64,000 bases of DNA from Myceligenerans crystallogenes (GCF_039529775.1 NZ_BAAANL010000011.1:31115-95114); one strand, 5' to 3'. Positions 47,252 to 56,731 are shown, counted from the first letter of the stretch. Notes: generated by a model from the letters alone, not told the origin. Numbers and translations are program-made.

Positions 47252-47289
47252 TTCACCCTAAGTGGTAGGACGGCTAACATATTCGTCCT
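47252..47289 (+). promoter_or_regulatory. Promoter of the ngcEFG-like operon with inverted repeat
   Basis: TTCACC (47252-47257) and TAACAT (47275-47280), 17 bp apart, form a plausible sigma-A promoter. AGGACG (47267-47272) and CGTCCT (47284-47289) are inverted arms straddling the -10, as a repressor site would. No close match to the DasR consensus is seen. Confidence 0.5.
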
Positions 47290-47366
47290 GCGCGGTGACA
47301 CGGCCGTTACACGCGCACACACGCACACGGCAGTGCGACCGGTGGATCGAACCGAAGGAGCCTTGG

Positions 47367-48803
47367 ATGTCCACGAGCAAGTTCACCGATTCCCGTCTGG
47401 CGCAGGCCGCGCTGGACCGTCGGACCTTCGTGCGCGGCGCCGTCGCCACCGCCCTGCTGGCGCCGCTCGGCGGCGCGCTCGCGGGCTGCGCGGTCCCCAG
47501 CGGCGGCGGTGGCGGAGCGGCCACCGGCGGCGCGGTCAGCGCCGACAACCCGTTCGGCCTGGCGTCCGACGCCGAGGTCGAGGCGGTCATCTTCAACGGC
47601 GGCTACGGCTTCGACTACGTCGAGTTCGCCGCTGGCGAGGCCGGGAAGCTGTTCCCGGAGGCGACCTTCGAGGTGGCGCCGTCGACCCAGATCGCCCAGG
47701 AGCTCCAGCCGCGGTTCGTGGGCGGCACCCCGCCGGACCTCGTCGACAACTCCGGCGCCGGGGCGATCGGCTTCAACACCATCGCCGACCAGCTCGAGGA
47801 GCTCGACGACGTCTTCGAGGCGAACAACTACGAGGGCACCAGGATCGCCGACACGCTGTACCCCGGCGTGCAGGACACCGGCACGTACAACGGCCGGTTC
47901 GTCGCCCTGAACTACGTCATGACGCTGTACGCCGTGTGGTACTCGGCGTCCCTGTTCGAGGAGAACGGCTGGGCCCCGCCCGCCACCTGGCAGGAGGCCA
48001 TCGACCTCGGTGCGGAGGCGAAGAAGGCGGACAAGAAGCTCTTCGTCTGGGGCAAGGAGGCGGCCACCTACTACCAGACCATGGCGCTCGACTCCGCGAT
48101 CAAGTCCGGTGGCGACGAGGTGCGCCTGGCCCTGGAGAACCTGGAGCCGAACGCCTGGTCGCAGGACGCGATGCAGGAGACGCTGACGGCCCTGGAGGAG
48201 ATCGTCGCCAAGGGCTACTTCGTGCCCGGCGGCGCCGGCACCCAGTTCACTGCCGCGCAGGCCCGCTGGAGCAACGACCAGGACGCCCTGCTGTACCCGT
48301 CGGGCGGCTGGATCGAGAACGAGATGAAGGACGCCACGGCCGAGGGCTTCGAGATGACCGGCTTCCCGACCCCGGCCACCTCGGACAGCCCGGCCCTGGG
48401 CCTGGAGGCGGTCCGCGCGGGTTCCGGCGAGCCGTTCATCGTGCCGAGCCAGGCCAAGAACCCGGCGGGCGGCAAGGAGATCCTGCGCGCCATGCTGTCG
48501 ACGGCCGCGGCGACCCACTTCTCCGAGACCAAGCTCGCACCCACGATCGTCAAGGGCACCGTGCCGGCCGACGGCTTCGGCTCCACGGCGCTGGCCGCGC
48601 AGACCGCGATGCTCGACGCCGCGGGCGAGAACACCTTCAACTACCAGTTCGTGGACTACTACGGGATGAACCCCGACCAGCTCGTGGTCTGGAACGAGTT
48701 CCTCTCCGGCGGCCTGGACGCCAAGGGCCTCACGCAGGGCCTGCAGCGGATCAGCGACGACATCGCCGCCGACGACTCGGTCGAGAAGATCGAGGTCAGC
48801 TGA
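47367..48803 (+). CDS. ngcE: Sugar-binding lipoprotein, NgcE-like (N-acetylglucosamine/diacetylchitobiose ABC transporter)
   Basis: 478 aa. The ATG has GAAGGAG upstream. The N-terminus combines a twin-arginine motif (DRRTFVRGAVA) with a lipobox (ALAGC), so it is a Tat-exported lipoprotein. The long segment beginning FNGGYGFDYVEFAAGEAGK and continuing FVGGTPPDLVDNSGAG resembles NgcE of Streptomyces chitin-sugar uptake. Two sugar permeases follow 4 nt and about 1 kb downstream; no ATPase is encoded. Family 1 sugar-binding protein is certain; GlcNAc/chitobiose as ligand is a moderate inference, since no chitinase or DasR site is nearby. Confidence 0.75.
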   Translation: MSTSKFTDSRLAQAALDRRTFVRGAVATALLAPLGGALAGCAVPSGGGGGAATGGAVSADNPFGLASDAEVEAVIFNGGYGFDYVEFAAGEAGKLFPEATFEVAPSTQIAQELQPRFVGGTPPDLVDNSGAGAIGFNTIADQLEELDDVFEANNYEGTRIADTLYPGVQDTGTYNGRFVALNYVMTLYAVWYSASLFEENGWAPPATWQEAIDLGAEAKKADKKLFVWGKEAATYYQTMALDSAIKSGGDEVRLALENLEPNAWSQDAMQETLTALEEIVAKGYFVPGGAGTQFTAAQARWSNDQDALLYPSGGWIENEMKDATAEGFEMTGFPTPATSDSPALGLEAVRAGSGEPFIVPSQAKNPAGGKEILRAMLSTAAATHFSETKLAPTIVKGTVPADGFGSTALAAQTAMLDAAGENTFNYQFVDYYGMNPDQLVVWNEFLSGGLDAKGLTQGLQRISDDIAADDSVEKIEVS

Positions 48804-48807
48804 ACCG

Positions 48808-49827
48808 ATGTCCTCCCCCCGTACGTCGTCGTCCCCGGCGACGGCCGCCCCGCCGTCGGGTGCCAGCCCGGCCTCGGGCCGCCGTCGCCGTCGCCGCCTC
48901 TCGTTCGACAGGCTGAGCTTCTTCGCCGTCGCGCTGCTGCTGCCGCTCGCGGTGTACGTCGTCTTCGTCATCTCGCCGTTCGCGCAGGCCGTCTACTTCG
49001 CCATGACGGACTGGACCGGGTTCACGCCCGAGATGGCGTTCGTCGGCCTCGACAACTTCACCAGGCTGCTCGGCGACGACAAGTTCCTGCGCGCCCTGGC
49101 CAACAGCGTCCTGCTCGCCCTCGTCGTGCCCGCCGTGACCGTCGTGCTGGCGCTGGCCGTGGCCTCGATGGTCACGGTCGGCGGGCCGACGACGGGCGGC
49201 GTGCGCGGCATCCGCGGCGCCGGCTTCTACCGCGTGATCTCGTTCTTCCCGTACTGCGTTCCCGCGATCGTCGTCGGTCTCGTCTGGGCGCAGGTCTACG
49301 ACCCGGCTCGTGGCCTGCTCAACGGCATCCTGGTCGGACTCGGCTTCGAGGGGATGGCCGACTTCCCCTGGCTCGGCGATCCGCGGACCGCCATGGCGGC
49401 CTCCATGTTCGTGATCGTGTGGAGCTTCGTCGGCTTCTACACGGTGCTGTTCGTGGCCGCGATCAAGGGCGTCCCCGCCGAGATCTACGAGGCCGCGCGG
49501 ATCGACGGCGCCGGGCGGTTCCGCACCGCCGTCTCCATCACGGTCCCGCTGATCCGGGACAACGTCCGTACCGCCTGGATCTATCTGGGCATCGCCGCGA
49601 TCGACTGCTTCGTCTACATGCAGGCGATGAACCCCGGCGGCGGCCCCGGCTACGCGACGTTCGTCATCAGCCAGGACCTCTACCAGACCGCGTTCACCAA
49701 GGGTCAGTTCGGCTACGCGACGGCGATGGGCGTGGTGCTGGCCGCGGTCACGCTGCTGTTCGCGGGGCTCGTGTTCCTGGTCGACCGCCTGACCGGCGGG
49801 GCCGGCGACGAAGGGCGGCGCGCATGA
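48808..49827 (+). CDS. ngcF: Sugar ABC transporter permease, NgcF/MalF type
   Basis: 339 aa, starting 4 nt after the binding protein. A basic Ser/Pro-rich lead precedes six membrane segments; the EAA loop is EIYEAARIDGAGRFRTAVSI, the contact to the shared ATPase. The next permease overlaps by 4 nt. The MalF-type long N-terminus is present but no large periplasmic loop. Confidence 0.85.
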   Translation: MSSPRTSSSPATAAPPSGASPASGRRRRRRLSFDRLSFFAVALLLPLAVYVVFVISPFAQAVYFAMTDWTGFTPEMAFVGLDNFTRLLGDDKFLRALANSVLLALVVPAVTVVLALAVASMVTVGGPTTGGVRGIRGAGFYRVISFFPYCVPAIVVGLVWAQVYDPARGLLNGILVGLGFEGMADFPWLGDPRTAMAASMFVIVWSFVGFYTVLFVAAIKGVPAEIYEAARIDGAGRFRTAVSITVPLIRDNVRTAWIYLGIAAIDCFVYMQAMNPGGGPGYATFVISQDLYQTAFTKGQFGYATAMGVVLAAVTLLFAGLVFLVDRLTGGAGDEGRRA

Positions 49828-50663
49828 GCACGCGAACCGGTGACCGGGCGCACGCCGTCACCAGCCATGTCCTGCTCGGGTTCGGCGCGGTGCTCGTCGT
49901 CGTGCCGTTCCTGTGGGTGTTCCTGTCGTCCTTCAAGACGACGAAGGAGATCCTGGCCTCGCCGTTCTCCCTGCCCGCGAACCCCGGCATCGAGAACTAC
50001 GTCAACGCGTGGACGGACGCCGGGATCGGGAAGTACTTCCTGAACACGCTCGTCGTGGTGACCTGCGCGCTGATCCTCGTGATGCTGCTCGGGGCGCTGA
50101 CGGCGTACGTGCTGGCGCGGTTCGACTTCCCCGGCAACCGGCTGATCTACAACCTGATGCTCGCGGGGCTGACGTTCCCGGTGTTCCTGGCGATCGTGCC
50201 GCTGTTCTTCGTGCTGCGGAACGCCGGGCTGCTGAACACGCTGCCCGGGCTGATCGTCACGTACGTGGCGTTCGCCTTCCCGTTCACCGTGTTCTTCCTG
50301 TTCTCGTTCTTCCGGAGCCTGCCGCACGAGGTCGGGGAGGCCGCGCAGGTCGACGGCGCGGGCGAGTGGCGCACGTTCTTCCAGATCATGCTGCCGATGG
50401 CGCGGCCCGGGATGGCGTCCGTCGCGATCTTCAACTTCCTGGGTCTGTGGAACCAGTTCCTGCTGCCGGTCGCGCTGAACACGGACACGGACAACTACGT
50501 CCTGACGCAGGGCATGGCCCAGTTCTCGTCCCAGGCGGGCTACGAGATCGACTTCGGCGCCCTCTACGCGGGCGTCGTCATGACCGTCATCCCGGTGCTG
50601 GTGGTCTACGTCCTGTTCCAGCGCCGCCTCCAGGGCTCGGTGGCCCAGGGCACCTTCCGCTGA
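49824..50663 (+). CDS. ngcG: Sugar ABC transporter permease, NgcG/MalG type
   Basis: 279 aa with six membrane helices, beginning HAVTSHVLLGFGAVLVVVPF. EAA loop: EVGEAAQVDGAGEWRTFFQI. It closes the operon; no ATP-binding gene follows, so energy must come from an ATPase elsewhere (MsiK in studied actinobacteria). It ends just before palindromic element copy B. Confidence 0.85.
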   Translation: MSTRTGDRAHAVTSHVLLGFGAVLVVVPFLWVFLSSFKTTKEILASPFSLPANPGIENYVNAWTDAGIGKYFLNTLVVVTCALILVMLLGALTAYVLARFDFPGNRLIYNLMLAGLTFPVFLAIVPLFFVLRNAGLLNTLPGLIVTYVAFAFPFTVFFLFSFFRSLPHEVGEAAQVDGAGEWRTFFQIMLPMARPGMASVAIFNFLGLWNQFLLPVALNTDTDNYVLTQGMAQFSSQAGYEIDFGALYAGVVMTVIPVLVVYVLFQRRLQGSVAQGTFR

Positions 50664-50665
50664 CC

Positions 50666-50754
50666 ACGAGGTTCGGTAGGCGGCCACGAGCTTGTCGAGC
50701 ATCGGCCGGGAACCGATGCCGGAAAGCTCGTGGCCGACCAGCAAAGCTCGTGGT
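50666..50754. repeat. Imperfect palindromic intergenic element, copy B (after the ngcG-like gene)
   Basis: Nested arms: GGCCACGAGCTT (50682-50693) with 50724-50735, GCATCGG (50699-50705) with CCGATGC (50713-50719), and outer ACGAG/CTCGT pairs. Blocks shared with copy A are GGTAGG, CGGC, CCACGAGCTT, five bases, GCATCG. It sits between the convergent permease and beta-mannosidase genes and probably terminates both. Confidence 0.7.
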
Positions 50755-50771
50755 CGCCCGGGCAGCCCCAG

Positions 50772-53495
50772 TCAGCCGACCAGCTGGTTGAGGGAGCGGA
50801 GGATCCTCGGGGCCGTCAGCAGGGACGGGTCCAGGTCCGTGGCCGGCGTCGTTCCCGCCGGGAGGCGGATCTCGAACGTCGTGCTCTCGCCCGGCAGGAG
50901 CGTGATGAGCGCGGTACTCGCGACGGCGTCCGGGTGGGCCTTGTCCGCCAGCAGGGTCAGGTCCCGGACCAGGTTCCCGGCCGTCACGCGGACCGCGACC
51001 CGGCCGTCACCGAGGGGCTCGACAGCCGTCTCCAGCTCCGCCGCCGCGAGCGCCGAGTCCCGCGGCTCCGCGAAGAACCAGGTCCCCCGCACCCCGTCGA
51101 TGCTCGCCACGACCAGCTCGCGCCCGGCGTCCCCCGGCGTCGCGACGTCGAGCGGGATGCTCACCGTCGTCGCGCCGCGGGCGCCGGCGTCGAACTGCGC
51201 CTTGGTCACGGCCAGCTCGGACCCGTCGTAGGCGAGGCGCCGGAGCACCAGCTCGCCGGTCCACGGCTCGGCCGTGTCGTTGACGACGACGGCGGCCAGC
51301 CCGGTCTCCCCGTCGGCCCCGATCTCGACCCCGGTCCGGCGCGGCTGCACCGTCACCATCCGGTCGGCGTGCGCGTGGGCCAGCGCGTAGAGCAGCGGCT
51401 TCGCCCGTTCGTCGCCGTCGACCGCCGCCCACGACGTCACCGGCCAGCAGTCGTTGAGCTGCCACACCACGGACCCCATGCAGCGCGGCGCCCAGGACCG
51501 CAGGTGCTCCACGGCCGTCCGGACCGCGACCGCCTGGTTCCACTGCATGGCCCAGTGCCAGTCCTCCATGTCGTCGGGCAGCGGGACGTGCGGCAGCAGG
51601 CCGGCGGACAGCTTCTTGTTGCCCTCCATCGCCTTCTGGTGCACCTGCATCCCGGGCGACTCCGGCGTGAGCGGCACGTCGCCGATCGAGCGCCGCAGCG
51701 TGGTCCATGCGGGCGGCGCCTGCCAGCCGAACTCGGCCATGAACCGCGGCACGTCGTCGCGGTAGCGCGTCCAGTCGGTCTGGTTCCACACCACCCACGA
51801 GTGCATCGACCCGTGGTCGACGTCGTTCGGGTGGATCTCCAGGCTGCCGGACCACGGGCTGGAGGGCGTGTACGGCCGCGTCCCGTCGAGCTCGGCCAGG
51901 ACCGCGGGCAGCAGCTCGGTGTAGTAGCCGAGGCCCCAGCTCTTCCCGTCGAGCCGGAGCTCCCAGCCCCAGTCGTGGTAGCCCCAGATGTTCTCGTTGC
52001 TGCCGTTCCACATCACGAGGGCGGGGTGCGGCGCGAGCCGGGTGACGGCGTCGCGCGCCTCGGCCTCGACCTCGGAGCGCAGCGGCTCGCCCTCGCTGTA
52101 GGCCGCGCACGCGAACGCGAAGTCCTGCCACACGAGCAGGCCGCGCTCGTCGCACTCGGCGTAGAAGTCGTCGGACTCGTACAGCCCGCCGCCCCAGACC
52201 CGCAGCAGGTTGAGGTTCGCCACCTCGCCCTGGTCGAGCCGCCGCGCGATCCGCGCGCGGTCCACGCGGTGGAAGAACGCGTCGTCGGGGATCCAGTTCG
52301 CGCCCTTGACCCACACCGGCGTCCCGTTCACCACGACGGTGAACGCCGTCCCGTCGTCGTCGGGCGACATGTCGAGGGAGACGCTCCGGAAGCCCGTCCG
52401 CCCGGTCCAGCGACCGAGCGCGGCCTGCGGCCGCTCGCTCTCCCCCGCCGTGCCGTCCGACGACGCCGCACCTGGCGACGTGTCCGACGACGCCGCGCCT
52501 GCCGACGTGTCCGACGACGCCGGGCCCGGCGACGACGTGCCCGGCACCCCGGCTGCCGTGGGGGCCGGCGCCAGCGTCACCTCGACGTCGTACAGCGGCT
52601 GCTCGCCGTACCCGCGCGGCCACCACAGCTCGGCGTCGTGCAGCCGCAGGTGGACGACGCCGGACGTGCGGCCGGGCTCGATCACGACGGTCGCGCCCGC
52701 GGGCGAGCCGGCCGACGTGCCCGCGCCCGGGCGCACCACGACGGAGGCCTCCAGCGGCCGGCGCGCGGCGTCGTCGGCCCGTTCGACGTCGACGTGCACG
52801 TCGAGCACGCCGACCGGCGTCGGCCCCGACAGGTCCGCCGAGGCGAGCGGCCGGACGGCCGCGAGACGGGCCGTCGACCACGACTCGAGGCGGACCGGAC
52901 GCCAGATGCCGGACGTGGCGGTGTCGATCCCCCAGTCCCAGCCGAAGCTGCTCGCCGCCTTGCGGATGGCGTTGAACGGGTGGTGGTTCACCTGCGGGCG
53001 CTGGCCGAGCTCCAGGGACTGGGCGTCGGCGTGGCGCACCGGGGACGCGAAGCGGATGGTGAGCTCGTTGTCGCCGGTGCGCAGCAGCGACGTCACGTCG
53101 AAGCGGTACGCACGGTGCTGGTTGGCCGTGCGGCCCACCTCGGCGCCGTTCAGGGTGATGGTCGCGACCGTGTCGAGGCCGTCGAAGGCCAGGTCGTGCC
53201 GGGTCGGGCCGGACGCCGCGGAGGCCGCGGGCCCCGCGAACGTGGTGCGGTACTCCCAGTCGCACCGGCCGATCCACGCGAGCAGGTTCTCGTTGTCGTC
53301 CAGGTACGGGTCGGGGATCAGCCCGGCCGCCATCAGGTCGGTGTGCACGGTGCCGGGGACGGTCGCGGGGACGCCCGGGCCGTCGGCCGCGAGCGCCGTG
53401 GTGAGCGCCGGGCCGAGATGTGCGGGCACGGGCCCGCCGGCACAGCGGACGGTCCAGCCGGTGTGGAGGTCTGCCGCTTGGAGAAGATTCGTCAC
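50772..53495 (-). CDS. Beta-mannosidase (GH2)
   Basis: 907 aa without signal peptide, so it acts on oligosaccharides already imported. GTG at 53495 overlaps the permease stop (GTGA). Sugar-binding and immunoglobulin-like domains (NHHPFNAIRKAASSFGWDWG is a mannosidase hallmark) precede the TIM barrel with acid/base Glu501 in WNGSNENIW and nucleophile Glu588 in RFMAEFGWQAPP. A Ser/Ala/Asp-rich linker carries three 27-bp repeats. It is the last gene of a substrate-binding protein, two-permease operon under a LacI-type regulator, indicating uptake and hydrolysis of beta-mannosides. Confidence 0.93.
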   Translation of the reverse strand: MTNLLQAADLHTGWTVRCAGGPVPAHLGPALTTALAADGPGVPATVPGTVHTDLMAAGLIPDPYLDDNENLLAWIGRCDWEYRTTFAGPAASAASGPTRHDLAFDGLDTVATITLNGAEVGRTANQHRAYRFDVTSLLRTGDNELTIRFASPVRHADAQSLELGQRPQVNHHPFNAIRKAASSFGWDWGIDTATSGIWRPVRLESWSTARLAAVRPLASADLSGPTPVGVLDVHVDVERADDAARRPLEASVVVRPGAGTSAGSPAGATVVIEPGRTSGVVHLRLHDAELWWPRGYGEQPLYDVEVTLAPAPTAAGVPGTSSPGPASSDTSAGAASSDTSPGAASSDGTAGESERPQAALGRWTGRTGFRSVSLDMSPDDDGTAFTVVVNGTPVWVKGANWIPDDAFFHRVDRARIARRLDQGEVANLNLLRVWGGGLYESDDFYAECDERGLLVWQDFAFACAAYSEGEPLRSEVEAEARDAVTRLAPHPALVMWNGSNENIWGYHDWGWELRLDGKSWGLGYYTELLPAVLAELDGTRPYTPSSPWSGSLEIHPNDVDHGSMHSWVVWNQTDWTRYRDDVPRFMAEFGWQAPPAWTTLRRSIGDVPLTPESPGMQVHQKAMEGNKKLSAGLLPHVPLPDDMEDWHWAMQWNQAVAVRTAVEHLRSWAPRCMGSVVWQLNDCWPVTSWAAVDGDERAKPLLYALAHAHADRMVTVQPRRTGVEIGADGETGLAAVVVNDTAEPWTGELVLRRLAYDGSELAVTKAQFDAGARGATTVSIPLDVATPGDAGRELVVASIDGVRGTWFFAEPRDSALAAAELETAVEPLGDGRVAVRVTAGNLVRDLTLLADKAHPDAVASTALITLLPGESTTFEIRLPAGTTPATDLDPSLLTAPRILRSLNQLVG
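52456..52536. repeat. 27-bp tandem repeat, three units, in the beta-mannosidase gene
   Basis: TCCGACGACGCCG recurs at 52456, 52483 and 52510 with similar flanks, a 27-bp period. It encodes nine-residue Ser/Asp/Ala/Gly blocks (GAASSDTSA type) in a domain linker. Confidence 0.85.
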
Positions 53496-54427
53496 TTGGT
53501 CGCTCCGGAAGTCAGTCCGCTGTAGATCTGGCGCTGCAGGAGAAGGAAGGCGACGAGGGTCGGGATGATGACCAGCACGGCGCCGGCGCAGATGATCTCC
53601 CACTGCGCGCCGAAGGGGCCCATGAAGCGGAACAGCGAGGTGGAGACCACGCCGAGGTCCCGCGAGGGCATGTACAGGAACGGGATGTAGTACTCGTTGT
53701 AGATCGCGATGCCCTTGATGATCACGACCGTCGCGATGGCCGGTCGCAGCAGGGGGAAGATGACGCGCGCGTAGATGGTCAGGCGGTTGGCGCCGTCGAG
53801 CATGGCGGCCTCGTCGAGCGATCTGGGGATCGACCTCATGAACTGCAGGAAGATGTAGATCGAGACGATGTCGGTGCCCATGAACAGCACGATCGCGGCC
53901 CAGTGGGTGTTGAACAGGCCGAGGCCGTTGACCACCTGGAACGTGGCGACCTGGGTGGTGACCGCGGGCACGAGCGTGGCCAGCAGGAACGCGCCCATGA
54001 CGAGCTTGCGCCCGCGGAAGTCGAACCGGTCGACGGCGTACGCGGTCATGGTGCCGATCAGGATCGTGCCCATGAGGGACACGGCCAGGATGATCGTCGT
54101 GTTGAGGAAGCCCTGCAACATGCCGCCCCGGGTGAAGGCGACGGCGAAGTTCTCCAGGTGGAGCCAGCTGGCGGGTGGCGCCAGCGGGTCGGACGTCGCG
54201 AACTCCTCCTTGGTCTTGAACGCCGCCATGAACACGGTGGCCAGGGGGATCACCGCGCAGGCGGCGGCGATGACGAGGCTCGTGTACTTCAGGGCCATGC
54301 CGATCGGCGTCGTGAGCGGGCTCAGGGCGCGCAGGCGCCGGGAGAGCCGCGTCCGGGCCGACTCCAGCCGCCCGGGTGCGGGCGGCGGGGTGGTCGACGT
54401 CATCAGGGGCGTGGCGTAGTGGGTCAT
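53492..54427 (-). CDS. Sugar ABC transporter permease, MalG type (mannoside importer)
   Basis: 311 aa with six helices after a basic lead; SLVIAAACAVIPLATVFMAA is the first. EAA loop: SLDEAAMLDGANRLTIYARV. Overlaps the preceding permease and the beta-mannosidase gene by 4 nt each, so the whole set is one operon. Confidence 0.9.
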   Translation of the reverse strand: MTHYATPLMTSTTPPPAPGRLESARTRLSRRLRALSPLTTPIGMALKYTSLVIAAACAVIPLATVFMAAFKTKEEFATSDPLAPPASWLHLENFAVAFTRGGMLQGFLNTTIILAVSLMGTILIGTMTAYAVDRFDFRGRKLVMGAFLLATLVPAVTTQVATFQVVNGLGLFNTHWAAIVLFMGTDIVSIYIFLQFMRSIPRSLDEAAMLDGANRLTIYARVIFPLLRPAIATVVIIKGIAIYNEYYIPFLYMPSRDLGVVSTSLFRFMGPFGAQWEIICAGAVLVIIPTLVAFLLLQRQIYSGLTSGATK

Positions 54428-55413
54428 GTCAGGTCCGTTCTCTCCTCGGGGAACAGCCACCGCTGGACCCAGGTGATGAGCAGGACGATGAGCAGCAGTA
54501 CCACCGCCATGGCGGAGGCCAGGCCGAACTTGCCGAACTGGAACGCCTGCTGGACGGTCTGGATCACGAACGTCGTCGTGCCGTTGGCGCCGTTGGTCAT
54601 GATCCAGGGGATCTCGAAGACCGAGAGGGACCCGGAGATCGCCAGGATCGTGGTGAGCCCGATGATGGGCCGGATGGCCGGCGCGATGATGAACCGGAAC
54701 TTCTGCCAGCTCGTGGCGCCGTCCAGGTCCGCGGCCTCGTACAGCTCGGTCGGGATGGACTGGATCGCGCCGAGGAACAGCACGAAGTTCAGCCCCATGT
54801 ACCGCCACACGCTCGTGGCCGCGAGGGAGACGTTCGCGATGGACGGGTCGCCGAGCCACTGCGGCGGTTCGGCGACGCCGGCGACGGCGAGCAGCGCGTC
54901 CAGCGTGCCGCCCGGCCGCAGCAGGAACAGGAACACCAGCCCGATCGCGACCCCGTTGATGAGGTACGGGAAGAACAGGATGCCCTTGAACAGGTTCCGG
55001 AACCGGGTGCTGAAGCTGAGGATCGTCGCGAAGTACAGCGCCAGGACCATCTGCACGACGGCGCCCGCCAGGTAGTAGACGCTGACGAGGAAGACCTGCC
55101 ACATGTCCGGGTCGGTGAAGATCCGGACGTAGTTCTCCAGGCCCGCGGGCTCCTTGACCGGGTCGATCCCGTCCCAGGACGTGAAGCTGTACCAGAGCAT
55201 GTTCGCCACGGGCACGTAGGTGAACAGGATCAGCAGGCCCAGCGGCGCGATCAGGAACAGCCACGGGGTGACCGGCAGGCCGTGGCCGCCGCCCCGGCCG
55301 CGGCGGGCGGCGGGCCGCCCGCCCCGCCGGGACAGGAGGTTCCGCGCGGAACCTCCCGCCTCGGCGGATCCGGATCGACCTGCGACCGTGGCGGTACGCA
55401 GTTCGGAAGTCAT
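54424..55413 (-). CDS. Sugar ABC transporter permease, MalF type (mannoside importer)
   Basis: 329 aa. About 45 basic/Gly-rich residues precede the first helix (LPVTPWLFLIAPLGLLILFT). EAA loop: ELYEAADLDGATSWQKFRFI. It lies 10 nt after the binding-protein gene and overlaps the second permease (ATGA). Confidence 0.9.
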   Translation of the reverse strand: MTSELRTATVAGRSGSAEAGGSARNLLSRRGGRPAARRGRGGGHGLPVTPWLFLIAPLGLLILFTYVPVANMLWYSFTSWDGIDPVKEPAGLENYVRIFTDPDMWQVFLVSVYYLAGAVVQMVLALYFATILSFSTRFRNLFKGILFFPYLINGVAIGLVFLFLLRPGGTLDALLAVAGVAEPPQWLGDPSIANVSLAATSVWRYMGLNFVLFLGAIQSIPTELYEAADLDGATSWQKFRFIIAPAIRPIIGLTTILAISGSLSVFEIPWIMTNGANGTTTFVIQTVQQAFQFGKFGLASAMAVVLLLIVLLITWVQRWLFPEERTDLT

Positions 55414-55423
55414 CTCGGGACCG

Positions 55424-56731
55424 TCACTCCGCGATCGAGGCGCGGGCCTCGGCCCAGCGGGTGTTCAGGTCGGCGAAGAACGACTCCTTGTCGCCGTCGG
55501 CCGCGCCGCGCGCGACGTCGACCAGCTCCTGGCGGTAGATCTGCCCGTACAGGTCGATCTCGGACGCCTCGACGACGTCGGCCTCGAGCGACTCCTCGCC
55601 TGCCGTGGCCGGCTCCATCTCGACGTACTCGACGCCGGCCTCCTCGAAGTCGCCCAGGGTCTCCGGCTGCGGGCCGTCCACCAGCGGCGAGATGCCGCCC
55701 TCGTCGTACGCGTAGCCCGACTCCTGCGCGAACCAGTCGATCCAGGCCCGCGCGGCGGCCTTGTTGTCGCTGTTCACGTTGATCGCGTTCTTGTAGTCGC
55801 CGGCGATCTGCGCGTGGAACGTGCCGTCCACCTGGTACGGGAACGGCATGTAGCCGATGTCCTCGGCGGAACCGCCGGCGTCCTCGGCCGCCTGCTGCAT
55901 CTGGGTGATCGCCCACGAGCCGAGCAGCATCGTGGCGACCTCGCCCGTGCCGAGCAGGGTCTTGGACTCCTCCCAGTTCGTGGTGGTCGGGTCCTGTTCG
56001 GTCAGGCCCTCCGCGACGACGTCGAACAGCAGGCCGTCGGAGATGCCGTGCCACTCGTCCTCGGCCCAGGGCGTGTCGGAGTGGGCGACGTGCGTGTTCT
56101 GGTAGGCGGGGTCCCCCATCGCGCCGCGGTTGCCGTCCCACTGGCTCAGCGGCCAGCCGTCGGCGTAGTTCGTGTAGTACGGGATCGCCTCGGTCTGCTC
56201 GTCGATCGCGCGCAGGTCGTCGAGGAACTCGTCCGGCGTGGTCGGCAGGTCGGTGATCCCGGCCTCTTCCCACACCTTCTTGTTGTAGACGAGGCCCTGC
56301 GTGTTGACCGTGATCGAGACGCCGTAGACCTGGCCGTCGTAGGCCTTCTCGTCGACGAGCCGGTACTCCTCGGCCATCTCGTCCACCGAGCCGAGCGGCT
56401 CGAAGAAGGTCGCGAACTGGTCGGGCTTGACGCTGTTGGGGATGAGCAGGACGTCGCCGTAGTCCTTCGTGTTCATCCGGACGGCGATCTCGCCCTCGTA
56501 GTCCGTCATCGCCTCGAAGTTCACGGTGACCTCGGGGTACTTCTTCTCGAACTCGGCCTTGTAGTCCTGGAAGACCGTGTCGACGAGGTCGGTGCGCTGG
56601 GTGATCACGGTGAGCTCGCCGGCGATCTCGCCGTCCTCGCCGCCGCCGCTCGCGGGGGCCGAGCAGGCGGTCAGTGCCAGGGCGCCCGCGGCGAGCAACG
56701 CTGCGCCGCGCGCGTGGTGCTTGTGGTTCAT
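55424..56731 (-). CDS. Sugar-binding lipoprotein, family 1 (mannoside importer)
   Basis: 435 aa from the ATG at 56731. Signal ARGAALLAAGALALTAC with lipobox LTAC, then VITQRTDLVDTVFQDYKAEF, the start of family 1 sugar-binding proteins; later TVNTQGLVYNKKVWEEAGI and NEY-type ligand segments. Context (beta-mannosidase, LacI) suggests a mannose-containing oligosaccharide, though other beta-linked sugars are possible. Confidence 0.9.
   Translation of the reverse strand: MNHKHHARGAALLAAGALALTACSAPASGGGEDGEIAGELTVITQRTDLVDTVFQDYKAEFEKKYPEVTVNFEAMTDYEGEIAVRMNTKDYGDVLLIPNSVKPDQFATFFEPLGSVDEMAEEYRLVDEKAYDGQVYGVSITVNTQGLVYNKKVWEEAGITDLPTTPDEFLDDLRAIDEQTEAIPYYTNYADGWPLSQWDGNRGAMGDPAYQNTHVAHSDTPWAEDEWHGISDGLLFDVVAEGLTEQDPTTTNWEESKTLLGTGEVATMLLGSWAITQMQQAAEDAGGSAEDIGYMPFPYQVDGTFHAQIAGDYKNAINVNSDNKAAARAWIDWFAQESGYAYDEGGISPLVDGPQPETLGDFEEAGVEYVEMEPATAGEESLEADVVEASEIDLYGQIYRQELVDVARGAADGDKESFFADLNTRWAEARASIAE

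Noticed and set aside
47200..47366. DasR-type operator before the ngcE-like gene
   Set aside because: No sequence close to the ACTGGTCTAGACCAGT consensus was found, so chitin-type control is not supported by the DNA.
47262..47366. N-terminal extension of the ngcE-like frame
   Set aside because: The ATG at 47367 has a strong GAAGGAG site and begins directly before the Tat/lipoprotein signal; the extension would cover the promoter.
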